Assembly: GCA_903861305.1 (NCBI GenBank)
Contig: CAIOTT010000025.1
Span: 1-52,552 of the forward strand
DNA from: Candidatus Omnitrophota bacterium
Lineage (GTDB): Bacteria; Omnitrophota; Gorgyraeia; Zapsychrales; Fredricksoniimonadaceae
DNA length: 52,552 nt
Direction of reading: 5' to 3'
The position numbers were made by a program, and so were the translations under genes. This document shows, one piece after another, positions 39,497 through 49,453 of the stretch. Under the pieces are notes generated by a model that made no database searches, was not told where the DNA came from, and was given only the letters and a program-made list of their open reading frames with translations. Positions within the stretch are counted from its first letter, which is position 1, and each line of letters starts with the position of its first letter.

Positions 39497-40363
39497 ATGA
39501 AAGGGCTAGACATTATGGTTGAAAAAAGATCGGGCTTTGATACCTTCAGAAGGTCATATGCTTATGCAGCGAGAGCTTTGAAGGGGGATCCGGCTGTTTT
39601 TCTGCCATTTTTGATCTTTGCGGGCATTGAGTTTATCAGCCTTATCGGGCTTTATCTGGCGCCGCAAGCCCCGTTCCGTTCTGTGCTGGGGCCGATCATT
39701 ACCACCTTCTGGGGTAAGCAGTACCTCCATTATCCCGGAAATTTCTTTCTCTTGCCTAAATTGGCCAACCTCGCGCGCATGGTGTTGTCTGTGGTTGTGG
39801 GGTCTTTGTTGACCGGGATCGCGGTGGCGCTTCTTTACAAAAAGCCAGTGTTAACAGCGTTGAGGAAGTATGCCCATTTTCTCGTTGTGATCTTTTTGCT
39901 TCTTTTTATTTTTTACATGACCAACAGGCAGATCCACATCTTTTTGGTGAAATATTTTTCAGCGGGACATAAAAATCTTTTGATGGTGGGCGCTAATATG
40001 TGGCTGGGGCCGGTCAGTATCGCGATAAGCCAGCTGTTGGCTCTGATCATGCAGTCATTGCTTGCTTATGCCATCCCGGTCCTGATCCTGACCGATGCCA
40101 AATTTCCCGGAGCCATAGGAAGGTCGGTGGTGTGCTTTTTCCGTAATCCGCTGATCACACTTTGCCTGGTCGGGTTCCCGATGCTGATCGCGTTACCGCT
40201 GATCTTTATTAATTATAACAGCGTGTTCCTGATGGACACATTCATGCCTGAAATTGTGCTGTGGGTCGGGGTGCTCGGGGTCGTGATCAATTCCCTCGTT
40301 ATTGATCCGCTGGTCACCCTTTCAACCGCCGCGTTTTATGTGGAGAAAGAGAGCAACACATGA
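39497..40363 (+). CDS. Multi-pass membrane protein of unknown function
   Basis: Several hydrophobic segments; overlaps next gene by 4 nt. Confidence 0.75.
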   Translation: MKGLDIMVEKRSGFDTFRRSYAYAARALKGDPAVFLPFLIFAGIEFISLIGLYLAPQAPFRSVLGPIITTFWGKQYLHYPGNFFLLPKLANLARMVLSVVVGSLLTGIAVALLYKKPVLTALRKYAHFLVVIFLLLFIFYMTNRQIHIFLVKYFSAGHKNLLMVGANMWLGPVSIAISQLLALIMQSLLAYAIPVLILTDAKFPGAIGRSVVCFFRNPLITLCLVGFPMLIALPLIFINYNSVFLMDTFMPEIVLWVGVLGVVINSLVIDPLVTLSTAAFYVEKESNT

Positions 40364-41211
40364 GACCCTTATCATTCCCTGTATTCCTTGCGGTTTGTAT
40401 CTTGATGGCGGGTTGCGGCAACGGCCACGACCAGTACTCCCTGGAGCGCGGATTTTTTGCTGTCCAGAAGAAAGCACAGGCCATTATTAACAATCCAGAA
40501 GCAACGCCGCCTGCAGAATTAAAGAACGTGGTCGACGCCCTTACGGGTTTTACGAAAACGGATCCTGGAAAAAAGGTGGCTGTTGACGCAAGGTTCATGA
40601 TCGCAAGGCTTTACCTGGCGAAGAAGGAATACACCAAGGTCCGGGAAACCCTTGCCGGGGTTAGGTCGGCGTATGCGAAAGTCGGGCCGGTCTGCGCTGA
40701 AGCGATGTTCATGGACGGGCTGGCCTGGGAGGATCAGGGCGAATGGGATCGGGCGCTCACGAAGTACCAGGAGATCATGAACAGGTATCCCACGACACCT
40801 CGCGCCATTGAGCTCCCTATTTATATCGCCATGCACTACAAGGAAAAATTAAAGCCCGACAAGATGATCGAGGCGTTCCATGCGGCAGAGGTTTATTACG
40901 CGGTGCTCGCGGAAAAATACCCGCGATCCCAGATGGGTTACAAATGCAGGGTGATGACCGCCCAGGTCCAGGCCGAGCTGAAGGAATGGCCGGATGTGAT
41001 CAAGACACTTGAAACTACGATCGCGGAGTTCAAGGGGAATGTTCCGGTTGTCTCGATCAGGCTTGATATCGCCAACATTTACGGCACCAAGATGAATGAT
41101 AAAGCCACGGCGCGGACCCTCCTTCAGAAGATCATTGACGAGGATCCGAAAGCGCCTTCCGCCAACGTCGCCCGTGCGATGCTGGATAACCTTTCCAAAG
41201 AGAAGCCATGA
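40360..41211 (+). CDS. TPR-like lipoprotein
   Basis: Lipobox LMAGC; helical repeats (EQQ..KYQEIMNRYPTTPRA-like; VYYAVLAEKYPRSQMGYKC). Confidence 0.75.
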   Translation: MRPLSFPVFLAVCILMAGCGNGHDQYSLERGFFAVQKKAQAIINNPEATPPAELKNVVDALTGFTKTDPGKKVAVDARFMIARLYLAKKEYTKVRETLAGVRSAYAKVGPVCAEAMFMDGLAWEDQGEWDRALTKYQEIMNRYPTTPRAIELPIYIAMHYKEKLKPDKMIEAFHAAEVYYAVLAEKYPRSQMGYKCRVMTAQVQAELKEWPDVIKTLETTIAEFKGNVPVVSIRLDIANIYGTKMNDKATARTLLQKIIDEDPKAPSANVARAMLDNLSKEKP

Positions 41212-42728
41212 ACGAAAAAGATATCTTTGATGACGGCAAGACCTTCCTTACCTCGACGCTCCAGCGCATGATCCTCGTGCTGAAGGCGTCATCGGGGTCG
41301 CTGTTCCTTTTCAACCAGCGCGACAATGAACTGGTGCTCAGCGCCTACTACAACGCCAAGGGCTTTGTCCTCACGGATATCAAGAAACAGATCGGCGAAG
41401 GCGTGGCGGGCTCGGTGCTCAAGATCCGCCGCGCGATCCTGGTCCACGACATTGACAAGGACCCGCGTTTCAACAGCAACGGCTTTGAGCATTATCACGG
41501 CAAGTCCTTCATCTCCATCCCGCTTTTTTGCAACGATGAATTGATCGGCCTGATCAATATCACGGACAAGGTGTCCGGCGAGCCGTTCACCGAGGAAGAC
41601 CTCGCGTTCGCCGACAACGAGCTCAAGCACCAATTGCACCGCCTGGCCGACCAGCGCGCCATCATTGAGGAAAACCAGTGCCTGCGCGACAAGATCGCCA
41701 AGGCCTCGCGCGGGAAGTTCCAGAACATTACCGGGAAACACCCCCGGATGCTGAAGATCTATTCGCTCATCGAAGCCGTCGCGTCCACACGGGCCACGGT
41801 GCTCATCAACGGTGAAAGCGGGACGGGGAAAAGGCTGGCCGCCCACGCGATCCATAATTGCAATCCCGAGGAACGCAAGAAGCCTTTTGTTGAGGTCAGC
41901 TGCGGGGCGTTGACCGAAACGCTGCTCGACAGCGAGCTTTTCGGCCATGTGAAGGGGGCTTTTACCGGCGCTTTCCGTGACCGCAGCGGGCGTTTCGAGA
42001 TGGCAGACAAGGGCACGATTTTTCTCGACGAGATCGATTCCTTCACGCTGCCCATGCAGGTGAAACTGCTGCGTGTCCTGCAGGACGGCGAGTTCGAACG
42101 GGTGGGCGACGGCAAGACCATCAAGGTCGACATCCGCATCATTGCCGCGACGAACCAGAACCTGCAGAAACTCATCGAGCAGGGGAAATTCCGCAAGGAC
42201 CTCTATTATCGCCTTAATATCATCAATATCGAATTGCCGCCGTTGCGCGAGCGCGTCTCGGATATACCTCTGCTTGTCCACGACCTTATCATCAAGCACG
42301 CGAAGCAGCTTGGCAAGGATGTCCGTTCCGTGTCGGCGGAGACCCTGGAACGCCTGAAGCGCTACCCCTGGCCGGGCAATATCCGTGAACTGGAGAACGT
42401 GATCGAGCGGGCCGTCATCCTGTCCCAGGGCCCGGTCCTTGAACTGCACGACATGCCGGACCATTTCCATAATGTGGAACCATCGATCCATGTCGACGCG
42501 GAATTGTTCCCCGATGTGCCCGATGACAAGCTGCGTTCCGTCGCCAGGGATTCCGAGTACAGGCATATCCTGGACGCTTTGAACGTCGCTGAAGGCAGCC
42601 GTTCCAAGGCCGCTGAGCGCCTGGGCATCGACCGCACCACGCTCTACAAGAAAATGGTCAATCACGGGATGATCAAGGTCAAGAGGAGCCGCACCGCGAA
42701 GGCGTCAATGTTCCCGGCGGAGGCTTGA
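41208..42728 (+). CDS. Sigma-54-dependent transcriptional activator: GAF-AAA+-Fis HTH
   Basis: N-terminal GAF; GESGTGKRLAAHAIH Walker A; GAFTGAFRDRSGRFEMADKGTIFLDEID; C-terminal SRSKAAERLGIDRTTLYKKM. Confidence 0.96.
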   Translation: MNEKDIFDDGKTFLTSTLQRMILVLKASSGSLFLFNQRDNELVLSAYYNAKGFVLTDIKKQIGEGVAGSVLKIRRAILVHDIDKDPRFNSNGFEHYHGKSFISIPLFCNDELIGLINITDKVSGEPFTEEDLAFADNELKHQLHRLADQRAIIEENQCLRDKIAKASRGKFQNITGKHPRMLKIYSLIEAVASTRATVLINGESGTGKRLAAHAIHNCNPEERKKPFVEVSCGALTETLLDSELFGHVKGAFTGAFRDRSGRFEMADKGTIFLDEIDSFTLPMQVKLLRVLQDGEFERVGDGKTIKVDIRIIAATNQNLQKLIEQGKFRKDLYYRLNIINIELPPLRERVSDIPLLVHDLIIKHAKQLGKDVRSVSAETLERLKRYPWPGNIRELENVIERAVILSQGPVLELHDMPDHFHNVEPSIHVDAELFPDVPDDKLRSVARDSEYRHILDALNVAEGSRSKAAERLGIDRTTLYKKMVNHGMIKVKRSRTAKASMFPAEA

Positions 42729-44018
42729 GGCGGGGAGCTTCAGTTCTTCACGGTATTTGGCCACGGTGCGCCGGGCGATCCTGATCGCGTTCTCCTTCAG
42801 CAGTATTCCCGCCAGGTCTTCATCACTCAGAGGTTGTTTCCTGTCTTCACCCTCGATCAGTTCCTTGATCCTGTCTTTGCACAGGTTGGAGGGGGTGAGG
42901 GTGCCGTCGTCCTGTTTTATCCCGCTGGTAAAGAACTCTTTCAGGGCGATGATCCCCTGCGGGGTTTCGGCGTACTTGTTCATGATGATGCGGTAGACCG
43001 TGGATTCATGCATGCTGATCTTTTCAGCGACTTCCCTGCAGCTCAGGGGTTTCATGTTGGCGAGCCCGTTGAGAAGAGCGTCTTTCTGGATGTCGGTAAG
43101 GACCTCCAGGACTTTGCGCAGCGTGCCGTGGCGGCGTGAGATCGCCCGCAGGAGTTCGAGCGCTTCCTGCAGTTTTTCCTTTAAATATTCCCTGGTCTCG
43201 GGTGGGAGGTTCTCGTTCTTCAGGATCTGGCGGTATTCTTCGTTGATGTAGAGCGACGGCAGGTTCTCCTGGTTGATGAATATCTCCAGCGCGCCGTCTT
43301 TCTCGTCGATGAAGATGTCAGGCATCACGGTCTGGTTGTGCCCCGGAGAATAGTTCTGGCCGGGCCTGGGGTTCATGGCCGTGAGCTTTGCGACGCAGAG
43401 TTCAATGTTGGCAACGGACGTTCCCAGGTCCTTCGCGATCTGCGAGAACTTCCGCTTGGCCACGTCATCCAGGTGGCGTTCGATAACAGGCTGCAGCAGA
43501 GGGTCGTTGTCGTTGCGGGTGTTGCACTGGATCAGGAGGCATTCCCGGATGTCGCGCGCGCCGACTCCCGCCGGCTCGAAGGTCTGGATCAATTTCAGGA
43601 TGGTTTCCACATTGCCGGTGGGCAAAGACAGGGTCTCGCTGATCTCGGCGAGGCTTGCTTTCAGGTAGCCGTCGTCATCGATATTCCCGATGATCTCCTG
43701 GCCGGTCTTCATTTCTTCCGGGGTCAGGGGCGATACCGCCAGCTGGCGCAGGAGCACTTCCTGCAGGGACGGTGCTTTTATCAGCAAAGCAAAGGGATCA
43801 ATGTCGTCTTCGGGCGCAGCCTTGCCGGAATTCCCTGAGTGGCGTGAGGCGTGCCGCACGGAAGGCGCGGCCCCGGAATCTTCCAGGAAGGGGTTGTTCT
43901 CCAGCTCCTCGTTGAGCAAGCCGTTAAGGGCCGCCAGAGGCAGGCTGAGGATCTTCAATGATTGTTTGAGCTCCGGGACCATGAGTTTCCGGAGTTCGGT
44001 CTTTTGGGATAAATTCAT
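42705..44018 (-). CDS. rpoN: RNA polymerase sigma-54 factor
   Basis: MNLSQKTELRKLMVPELKQSLKILSLPLAALN..LLNEELENNPFLED; RpoN box ARRTVAKYRE near C-terminus. Confidence 0.97.
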   Translation of the reverse strand: MNLSQKTELRKLMVPELKQSLKILSLPLAALNGLLNEELENNPFLEDSGAAPSVRHASRHSGNSGKAAPEDDIDPFALLIKAPSLQEVLLRQLAVSPLTPEEMKTGQEIIGNIDDDGYLKASLAEISETLSLPTGNVETILKLIQTFEPAGVGARDIRECLLIQCNTRNDNDPLLQPVIERHLDDVAKRKFSQIAKDLGTSVANIELCVAKLTAMNPRPGQNYSPGHNQTVMPDIFIDEKDGALEIFINQENLPSLYINEEYRQILKNENLPPETREYLKEKLQEALELLRAISRRHGTLRKVLEVLTDIQKDALLNGLANMKPLSCREVAEKISMHESTVYRIIMNKYAETPQGIIALKEFFTSGIKQDDGTLTPSNLCKDRIKELIEGEDRKQPLSDEDLAGILLKENAIRIARRTVAKYREELKLPASSLRREH

Positions 44019-44157
44019 AGGGTTTCCTTCTACACAACTATAGCTCATGAGAGGCTAAAAAAACAAGGTGTTACCCGATCTGTTTCAATTTTACAACACC
44101 GCGCAAGTTCCCGGGATATTGTGGTATTATTATAAGAAAAATTGAAGGGAGCATCAC

Positions 44158-44973
44158 GTGACGCAGGTGAATAAACCGCGGGGATCAAAGGTTGTCAAGG
44201 ATCCGGACAGTATCGCTGACCCGGCCGCACTGGTCGGGATGTTCGATCATTTCAAGGTTGTTTCCGTGACCGATTTCGGCGCTTTTCTGGACTGGGGTTT
44301 TTCCAAGGACCTTTTTGTCCCCTGGGTCGAACAGCAGCGCAAGATGCGCGAAGGTGAATCCTATATCGTTTACATTTATTGCGATGACAAGGGCCGCTTC
44401 GCGGGGTCGTCCAAACTGGAGAAGCACCTCGTCGATGTCCCTGTCGATATCAGGATCGGCGACACGGTCGACCTGCTGATCTGCGAGGCGACGCCGCTGG
44501 GGTACAAGGCCATCGTCAACAATGCTTACCGGGGCCTGCTTTACAAGCAGGAAGTGTTCCAGCCCCTGAAATACGGGCAGAGGACCTCGGGCCTGGTCAC
44601 CAAGATCAGGGAAGACGGCAAGATCGACCTGGCCCTGCAGAAAACGGGGTACCAGCCGGTGAGCGATCTTTCGAAAAAGATCCTGGACCATCTGCAGGCG
44701 TCCGGCGGCTCAAGCCCTCTGACGGATAAAACTCCGCCGGAGGAGATCTACCGTTTGTTCGGCATCAGTAAAAAGAAATTCAAGATGGCCATTGGCCTTT
44801 TGTATAAAGAACGCCAGATCACGATCGAACCCTTGGGCATCAAACGCGCGGCACCTGCTGCGCCGACGGTTGCTGCGCTGAAGCCGTCCTTGCCTGAGAA
44901 AAAAATACAGGGACCGGGGGGCACAAAACCGGTCTTCCCTGCGCAGAAGGCGCGCGGGAGGGCTTTAAGGTGA
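44158..44973 (+). CDS. cvfB: S1 RNA-binding domain protein, CvfB family
   Basis: FKVVSVTDFGAFLDWGFSKDLFVPWVEQ; YRGLLYKQEVFQPLKYGQRTSGLVTKIREDGKIDLALQ; GTG start. Confidence 0.85.
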   Translation: MTQVNKPRGSKVVKDPDSIADPAALVGMFDHFKVVSVTDFGAFLDWGFSKDLFVPWVEQQRKMREGESYIVYIYCDDKGRFAGSSKLEKHLVDVPVDIRIGDTVDLLICEATPLGYKAIVNNAYRGLLYKQEVFQPLKYGQRTSGLVTKIREDGKIDLALQKTGYQPVSDLSKKILDHLQASGGSSPLTDKTPPEEIYRLFGISKKKFKMAIGLLYKERQITIEPLGIKRAAPAAPTVAALKPSLPEKKIQGPGGTKPVFPAQKARGRALR

Positions 44974-44993
44974 TCGTTGTTGACGGCTCACGG

Positions 44994-45093
44994 AGCGGCT
45001 TGCGGATAGGCTTCGCCGCGCAGAGTTCGGGCTTTTTCTAATAGGAAAGGAAAGCCCTTCACAATGCGCGGCTGCGCATATCCTCCAGCCGCT
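44994..45093. repeat. 100-bp imperfect inverted repeat between cvfB and antiporter gene
   Basis: 29-nt arms: AGCGGCTTGCGGATAGGCTTCGCCGCGCA versus reverse complement of right arm AGCGGCTGGAGGATATGCGCAGCCGCGCA (23/29 identical), with inner GGGCTTT/AAAGCCC. Confidence 0.7.
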
Positions 45094-45133
45094 TTCTACG
45101 CAGGGGGATCCTTGCGAAGTTTTTGGAGGTTGT

Positions 45134-46330
45134 ATGGAAACTATGTTCGCTACGGCGGCGCTTTGGTTGGGGCTTGCGGTCCTGGCCGCTGTTATCGCGT
45201 ATCACTTGAAGATGTCCATCGCTTTGGTGGAGATATGCCTTGGCGTCGTTGCGGCGGCGGCCATGGGGCATTTTTTCGGGCCTGACGCGCTGGGCAATAA
45301 TGCCGAGTGGCTGCGTTTTCTGGCGTCGACGGGCGCGGTGCTCTTGACGTTCCTCGCCGGCGCCGAACTTGATCCGCGTGTCATGCGCGCAAAATTGGGC
45401 GAGGTCAGCACTGTCGGTATTGTTGGTTTTTTAGCGCCTTTCCTGGGCTGCGCGGCGGTGGCGTATTTTATCCTTCACTGGGATGCCCGGGCCAGCTGGC
45501 TTGCCGGGCTTGTCCTGTCCACCACATCCATGGCGGTGATCTATTCGGTGATGGTCGAGACCGGCCTCAACAAGACCGAGTTCGGCAAGGGGATCCTGGG
45601 GGCGTCGTGCGTCAATGACCTCGGGTCGGTCCTGGTGCTGGGGATCCTCTTCGCGCCTTTCACGTACAAAACGGCCGTCTTTATCAGTGCGGCCGTGGCC
45701 GGCCTTGCCGCATTCCCGTGGGTCACGGCGCTGCTGACGAGGGTCTATGGCCAAAGGACCGCGGCGGTCAGGGTCAAGTGGCTGATGTTCGTCCTTTTCG
45801 GGCTGGGGGCGCTGGCGTACTGGGCCGGGAGCGAGGCGGTGGTGCCCGCGTATATCGCGGGGATACTCCTGGCTGAATTCGCGGCGCGCGAGGAACACTG
45901 GGTCCGGCGCCTGCGGACGCTGACGGTCGGGTTCCTCACACCGTTCTATTTCCTGCGCGCAGGGACGCTCGTTTCGCTCAAGGCCCTGGCGGCCGCTCCG
46001 GGTGTCCTGGTATGCCTGCTGGCCGGGAAGGTCGTCTCCAAGATATTCGGGATCTATCCTGTCATTGCCGGTTTTCGCCGGGAATGTTCGGAGCGCTGGT
46101 TTTACACGCTCATGATGTCCACGGGGCTCACGTTCGGGACGATCGCGGCGCTATACGGGCTTGCCCACGGCATCGTGACGCGGGAACAGTATTCACTCCT
46201 GGTCGCGGCGGTCATTGCCAGCGCTGTTGTCCCGACTTTGATCGCGACGTCCGTTTATCTGCCCCGGCATCTTCTTGCCGGCGCCCCTTCCAGTCCCGGG
46301 GCATCATCCGGTGCTGTGGATGAGGGATGA
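45134..46330 (+). CDS. Cation:proton antiporter (CPA2/KefB-like)
   Basis: 12-TM-like; FLAGAELDPRVMRAKLGEV; STTSMAVIYSVMVETGLNKTEFGKGILGASCVNDLGSV. Confidence 0.88.
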   Translation: METMFATAALWLGLAVLAAVIAYHLKMSIALVEICLGVVAAAAMGHFFGPDALGNNAEWLRFLASTGAVLLTFLAGAELDPRVMRAKLGEVSTVGIVGFLAPFLGCAAVAYFILHWDARASWLAGLVLSTTSMAVIYSVMVETGLNKTEFGKGILGASCVNDLGSVLVLGILFAPFTYKTAVFISAAVAGLAAFPWVTALLTRVYGQRTAAVRVKWLMFVLFGLGALAYWAGSEAVVPAYIAGILLAEFAAREEHWVRRLRTLTVGFLTPFYFLRAGTLVSLKALAAAPGVLVCLLAGKVVSKIFGIYPVIAGFRRECSERWFYTLMMSTGLTFGTIAALYGLAHGIVTREQYSLLVAAVIASAVVPTLIATSVYLPRHLLAGAPSSPGASSGAVDEG

Positions 46331-46381
46331 GCCGGGCCTGAAAGACGCTTCGACCGCTCTTTTCTCCCTATATATTTCAAC

Positions 46382-46410
46382 TTGACGAAAAATAGGGTGT
46401 GGGATATACT
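46382..46410 (+). promoter_or_regulatory. Sigma-70 promoter for glmU operon
   Basis: TTGACG - 17 nt - TATACT, about 90 nt upstream of glmU ATG. Confidence 0.7.
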
Positions 46411-46500
46411 ATCGGACTCTGTGAGGAAAAGGTGTTTCACAGGGCGGTTTTCTGCCATGTGCTGCGCTGTTTTTACGACGGAGACAAGAGCTGGAGTATT

Positions 46501-47766
46501 ATGCCGGAATTGCGGACGATCATCCTGGCTGCGGGCAAAGGCCAGCGGTTCAGATCGGAAAAGCCGAAAGTTTTGCATCAATTGGCCGGAAAGCCTGTCC
46601 TGCATTATGTGCTGGATGTCGCGCAGGCGCTGGGTTCTTTGAGAACATACGTTGTGGCCGGGCATAAGGCCGAGCTCGTGGCCAAGTCCGTCGGCGATCG
46701 TGCCACGGTCGTCCTGCAGAAAGAACAGCTGGGCACCGCGCACGCGGTCCGCTGCTGCGCGCAGCACTTCAGCCATGTGAAGGGCGAAGTCCTTGTGATG
46801 TGCGGAGATACGCCGCTGCTCGACAAGGCCGTCATCCGCAGGCTTGTCGCGGCGCATCGCAGGAACGGCAATGCCGCTACGGTCCTGACCACGCAGCTTG
46901 AGGACGCCTCGGGATATGGCCGCGTGATCCGTGATGCCGGCGGCAAGTTCGCGGCGATCCGTGAGCACAAGGATTGTACCGCCGATGAGCTCAAGGTCCG
47001 CGAGATCAATACCGGCGTTTATTGTTTTGACGCGTCGAAGCTTTTCGCCTCGATCCACGAGATCAAGCAGAACGCGAAGAAAAAAGAATTTTATCTGACG
47101 GATATCATCGAACTTTTCCTGGCGCAGGGCGGCAAGGTCGGTGCTTTTCTCAGCGATGACTGGACCGCGAACCTCGGGCTTAATACCCGCGCGGAACTGG
47201 CGCAGGCCGAACAGATCCGGCGCGCGAAGGTGATCGGACGTTTGATGGCGGGAGGGGTTACGATCGTTGATCCCGCCACGACATATATTGAGGATGATGT
47301 GGTGATCGGGCAGGACACGGTGATCTACCCCTGCACGTATATCCACACCGGTGTCCGCATCGGGCGTGACTGTTCCGTGGGGCCGTTCGCGCGGCTGAGG
47401 CCCGGCACGAAGCTTGGCCGGGGCGTGTGCATCGGGAATTTTGCCGAAGTCTCGCGTTCCGTGCTTGGTGACGGCGCGATGATGAAACATTTCAGTTTTC
47501 TGGGTGATGCCGAGGTCGGGGCGGGCGCCAATATCGGCGCGGGTGCCGTGACCGCGAATTACGACGGGAAGAACAAGAACAAGACGAAGATCGGCAAGCG
47601 CGCTTTCATCGGGTGCGACGCGGTCCTCGTCGCACCGGTATCGGTGGGTGATGGCGCTGTGGCCGGCGCGGGCAGTGTCGTGACGCCGTCCCGGGGTATC
47701 CCGGCCGGCATGGTCGGTGTCGGTGTCCCGGCAAGGGTGATAAAAAAGGCAACTAAACATGAGTGA
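46501..47766 (+). CDS. glmU: Bifunctional UDP-GlcNAc pyrophosphorylase/glucosamine-1-P N-acetyltransferase
   Basis: LRTIILAAGKGQRFRSEKPKVLHQLAGKPVLHYVLD; C-terminal hexapeptide repeats. Confidence 0.96.
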   Translation: MPELRTIILAAGKGQRFRSEKPKVLHQLAGKPVLHYVLDVAQALGSLRTYVVAGHKAELVAKSVGDRATVVLQKEQLGTAHAVRCCAQHFSHVKGEVLVMCGDTPLLDKAVIRRLVAAHRRNGNAATVLTTQLEDASGYGRVIRDAGGKFAAIREHKDCTADELKVREINTGVYCFDASKLFASIHEIKQNAKKKEFYLTDIIELFLAQGGKVGAFLSDDWTANLGLNTRAELAQAEQIRRAKVIGRLMAGGVTIVDPATTYIEDDVVIGQDTVIYPCTYIHTGVRIGRDCSVGPFARLRPGTKLGRGVCIGNFAEVSRSVLGDGAMMKHFSFLGDAEVGAGANIGAGAVTANYDGKNKNKTKIGKRAFIGCDAVLVAPVSVGDGAVAGAGSVVTPSRGIPAGMVGVGVPARVIKKATKHE

Positions 47767-48706
47767 GATCTGCGTTATATCAGGCAATGCGAACCAGGAA
47801 CTCGCGCAGAAAATATGCGCGTGCCTCGATACGCCGCTGGCAGAGGTCCTGTGCGGCCGTTTCAGCGAGGGCGAGATCCGTATCCAGATCGTCGAAAATG
47901 TGCGCGGCAAGGACCTGTTCATTGTCCAGCCGACGTGCCCGCCGACGAATGATAATCTGATGGAGCTGTTGATCCTGATCGACGCGGCCCGCCGCGCTTC
48001 GGCCAAGCGGATCACCGCGGTCGTCCCGTTCTACGGGTACGCACGCCAGGACCGCAAGGACCAGCCGCGCGTGCCGATCACGGCCAAGCTTGTGGCGAAC
48101 CTCATGACCGCCGCGGGTGTCGACCGTTTGCTGTGCATGGACCTTCACGCCAGCCAGATCCAGGGGTTCTTTGATATCCCGGTCGACCACCTTTACGCGA
48201 TCAATACGCTGAGCGAATATTTCGAGCAGATGAACATCAAGAACCTTGTGGTCGTTTCTCCGGATGTCGGCGGCATCCGCATGGCGCGCGCGTATGCCAA
48301 GCGCCTGGGGGCGGGGCTGGCGATCATCGACAAACGCCGCAATTCCCCCGAAGAGACCGAGGTCATGAACATCCTCGGCAAGGTGAAGGGCAAGAACGCG
48401 GTCCTGGTCGACGACCTGGTCGCCACGGGCGGGTCGCTCGTCGAGGCTGTCCATGCGCTCAAAGAGGTCGGCGTCGACAAGGTTTACGCCGCGGTCAGCC
48501 ACGGCGTCCTCTCGGGGTCGGCCGTCGAAAAACTGAACGCCTGCAAGGACCTCGAGGAGCTCATCATGACCGACAGCATCCCGTTGAGCAAAGCAAAACG
48601 TGTTTCCAAGATCAAGCAGTTGACCGTCGCGCCGCTTTTGGCCGAGGCGATCAAGCGTATCCACAATGAACAGTCGATCAGTTGCCTGTTCGAAGTAAAA
48701 AATTAA
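47759..48706 (+). CDS. prs: Ribose-phosphate pyrophosphokinase
   Basis: GRFSEGEIRIQIVENVRGKDLFIVQPTCPPTNDNLMELLILIDA..YARQDRKDQPRVPITAKL..VLVDDLVATGGSLVEA. Confidence 0.98.
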   Translation: MSEICVISGNANQELAQKICACLDTPLAEVLCGRFSEGEIRIQIVENVRGKDLFIVQPTCPPTNDNLMELLILIDAARRASAKRITAVVPFYGYARQDRKDQPRVPITAKLVANLMTAAGVDRLLCMDLHASQIQGFFDIPVDHLYAINTLSEYFEQMNIKNLVVVSPDVGGIRMARAYAKRLGAGLAIIDKRRNSPEETEVMNILGKVKGKNAVLVDDLVATGGSLVEAVHALKEVGVDKVYAAVSHGVLSGSAVEKLNACKDLEELIMTDSIPLSKAKRVSKIKQLTVAPLLAEAIKRIHNEQSISCLFEVKN

Positions 48707-48724
48707 CAAAGGCGGTTAGGTGTT

Positions 48725-49453
48725 ATGGAACAGATTGAATTGAGTGTTGAAACAAGGAATATCAAAGGCAGCGGGGCAGTCAGCCGCTTGCGCAAAAAGG
48801 GCATCCTCCCGGCTGTCATTTACGGTGAAGGCGACGCGCCCCAGACGGTGCAGCTTGCCGCGAAGGATTTTGACAAGATCATCCGCCATCATGAGGCCGC
48901 CAGCGTCATTTATCACCTGCAGATCCTCGAAGCGGGGAAAAAGCAGAAAGAGCTCATGGCGCTCATCAAGGAGGTCCAGCATGATCCGGTGAGCGATTTC
49001 GTCACGCACCTCGACTTCCTGCACATCTCGATGGACAAGGAAATTGCCATCAAGGTGCCGGTGGTCCTCAAGGGTACGGCGATCGGCCTCAAGAAAGAAG
49101 GTTCCACGCTCGAGCATCTGTTGCGCGAGCTTGAGATCATCTGTCTGCCGAAGAATATCCCGAACCATTTTGAAGTGGACGTTACGAAGGTTGACACGCA
49201 TGTGTCGATCCACGTGCGCGACCTGGCCCTTCCGCAGGGCGTGCGCACGAAGGTCGATCCTGACGCGGTCATTGTTACGCTCACGTTCGCGACCCGCGAG
49301 GTCGAGGCAGCGCCTGCGGATGCTTCCGCGCCGACGCCCGAGCTTGAGGTCATCAAGGAAAAACCGAAGGATGCGGCTGCACCGGGTGCCGCGCCTGCGG
49401 CGGGTGCCAAGGCGGCAGCAGCGCCTGCGGCAAAACCTGACGCGAAGAAGTGA
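48725..49453 (+). CDS. rplY: 50S ribosomal protein L25 (Ctc-type)
   Basis: GSGAVSRLRKKGILPAVIYGEGDAP..VQHDPVSDFVTHLDFLHI; Ala/Pro-rich C-terminal tail. Confidence 0.95.
   Translation: MEQIELSVETRNIKGSGAVSRLRKKGILPAVIYGEGDAPQTVQLAAKDFDKIIRHHEAASVIYHLQILEAGKKQKELMALIKEVQHDPVSDFVTHLDFLHISMDKEIAIKVPVVLKGTAIGLKKEGSTLEHLLRELEIICLPKNIPNHFEVDVTKVDTHVSIHVRDLALPQGVRTKVDPDAVIVTLTFATREVEAAPADASAPTPELEVIKEKPKDAAAPGAAPAAGAKAAAAPAAKPDAKK

Noticed and set aside
41289-42665. 458-aa antisense ORF over the sigma-54 activator
   Set aside because: Shadow ORF of a high-GC gene with unmistakable AAA+ motifs on the + strand; no recognisable domain in the antisense product.
44067-44100. GGTGTT..AACACC inverted repeat in the rpoN/cvfB divergent region as an operator
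   Set aside because: Only 6 bp with a 22-nt spacer; could easily occur by chance.
46255-48015. 586-aa antisense ORF over glmU/prs
   Set aside because: Spans two well-identified housekeeping genes; His/Arg-rich composition typical of antisense translation.
47780-48709. 309-aa antisense ORF over prs
   Set aside because: Exact mirror of a clear prs gene; no independent evidence.
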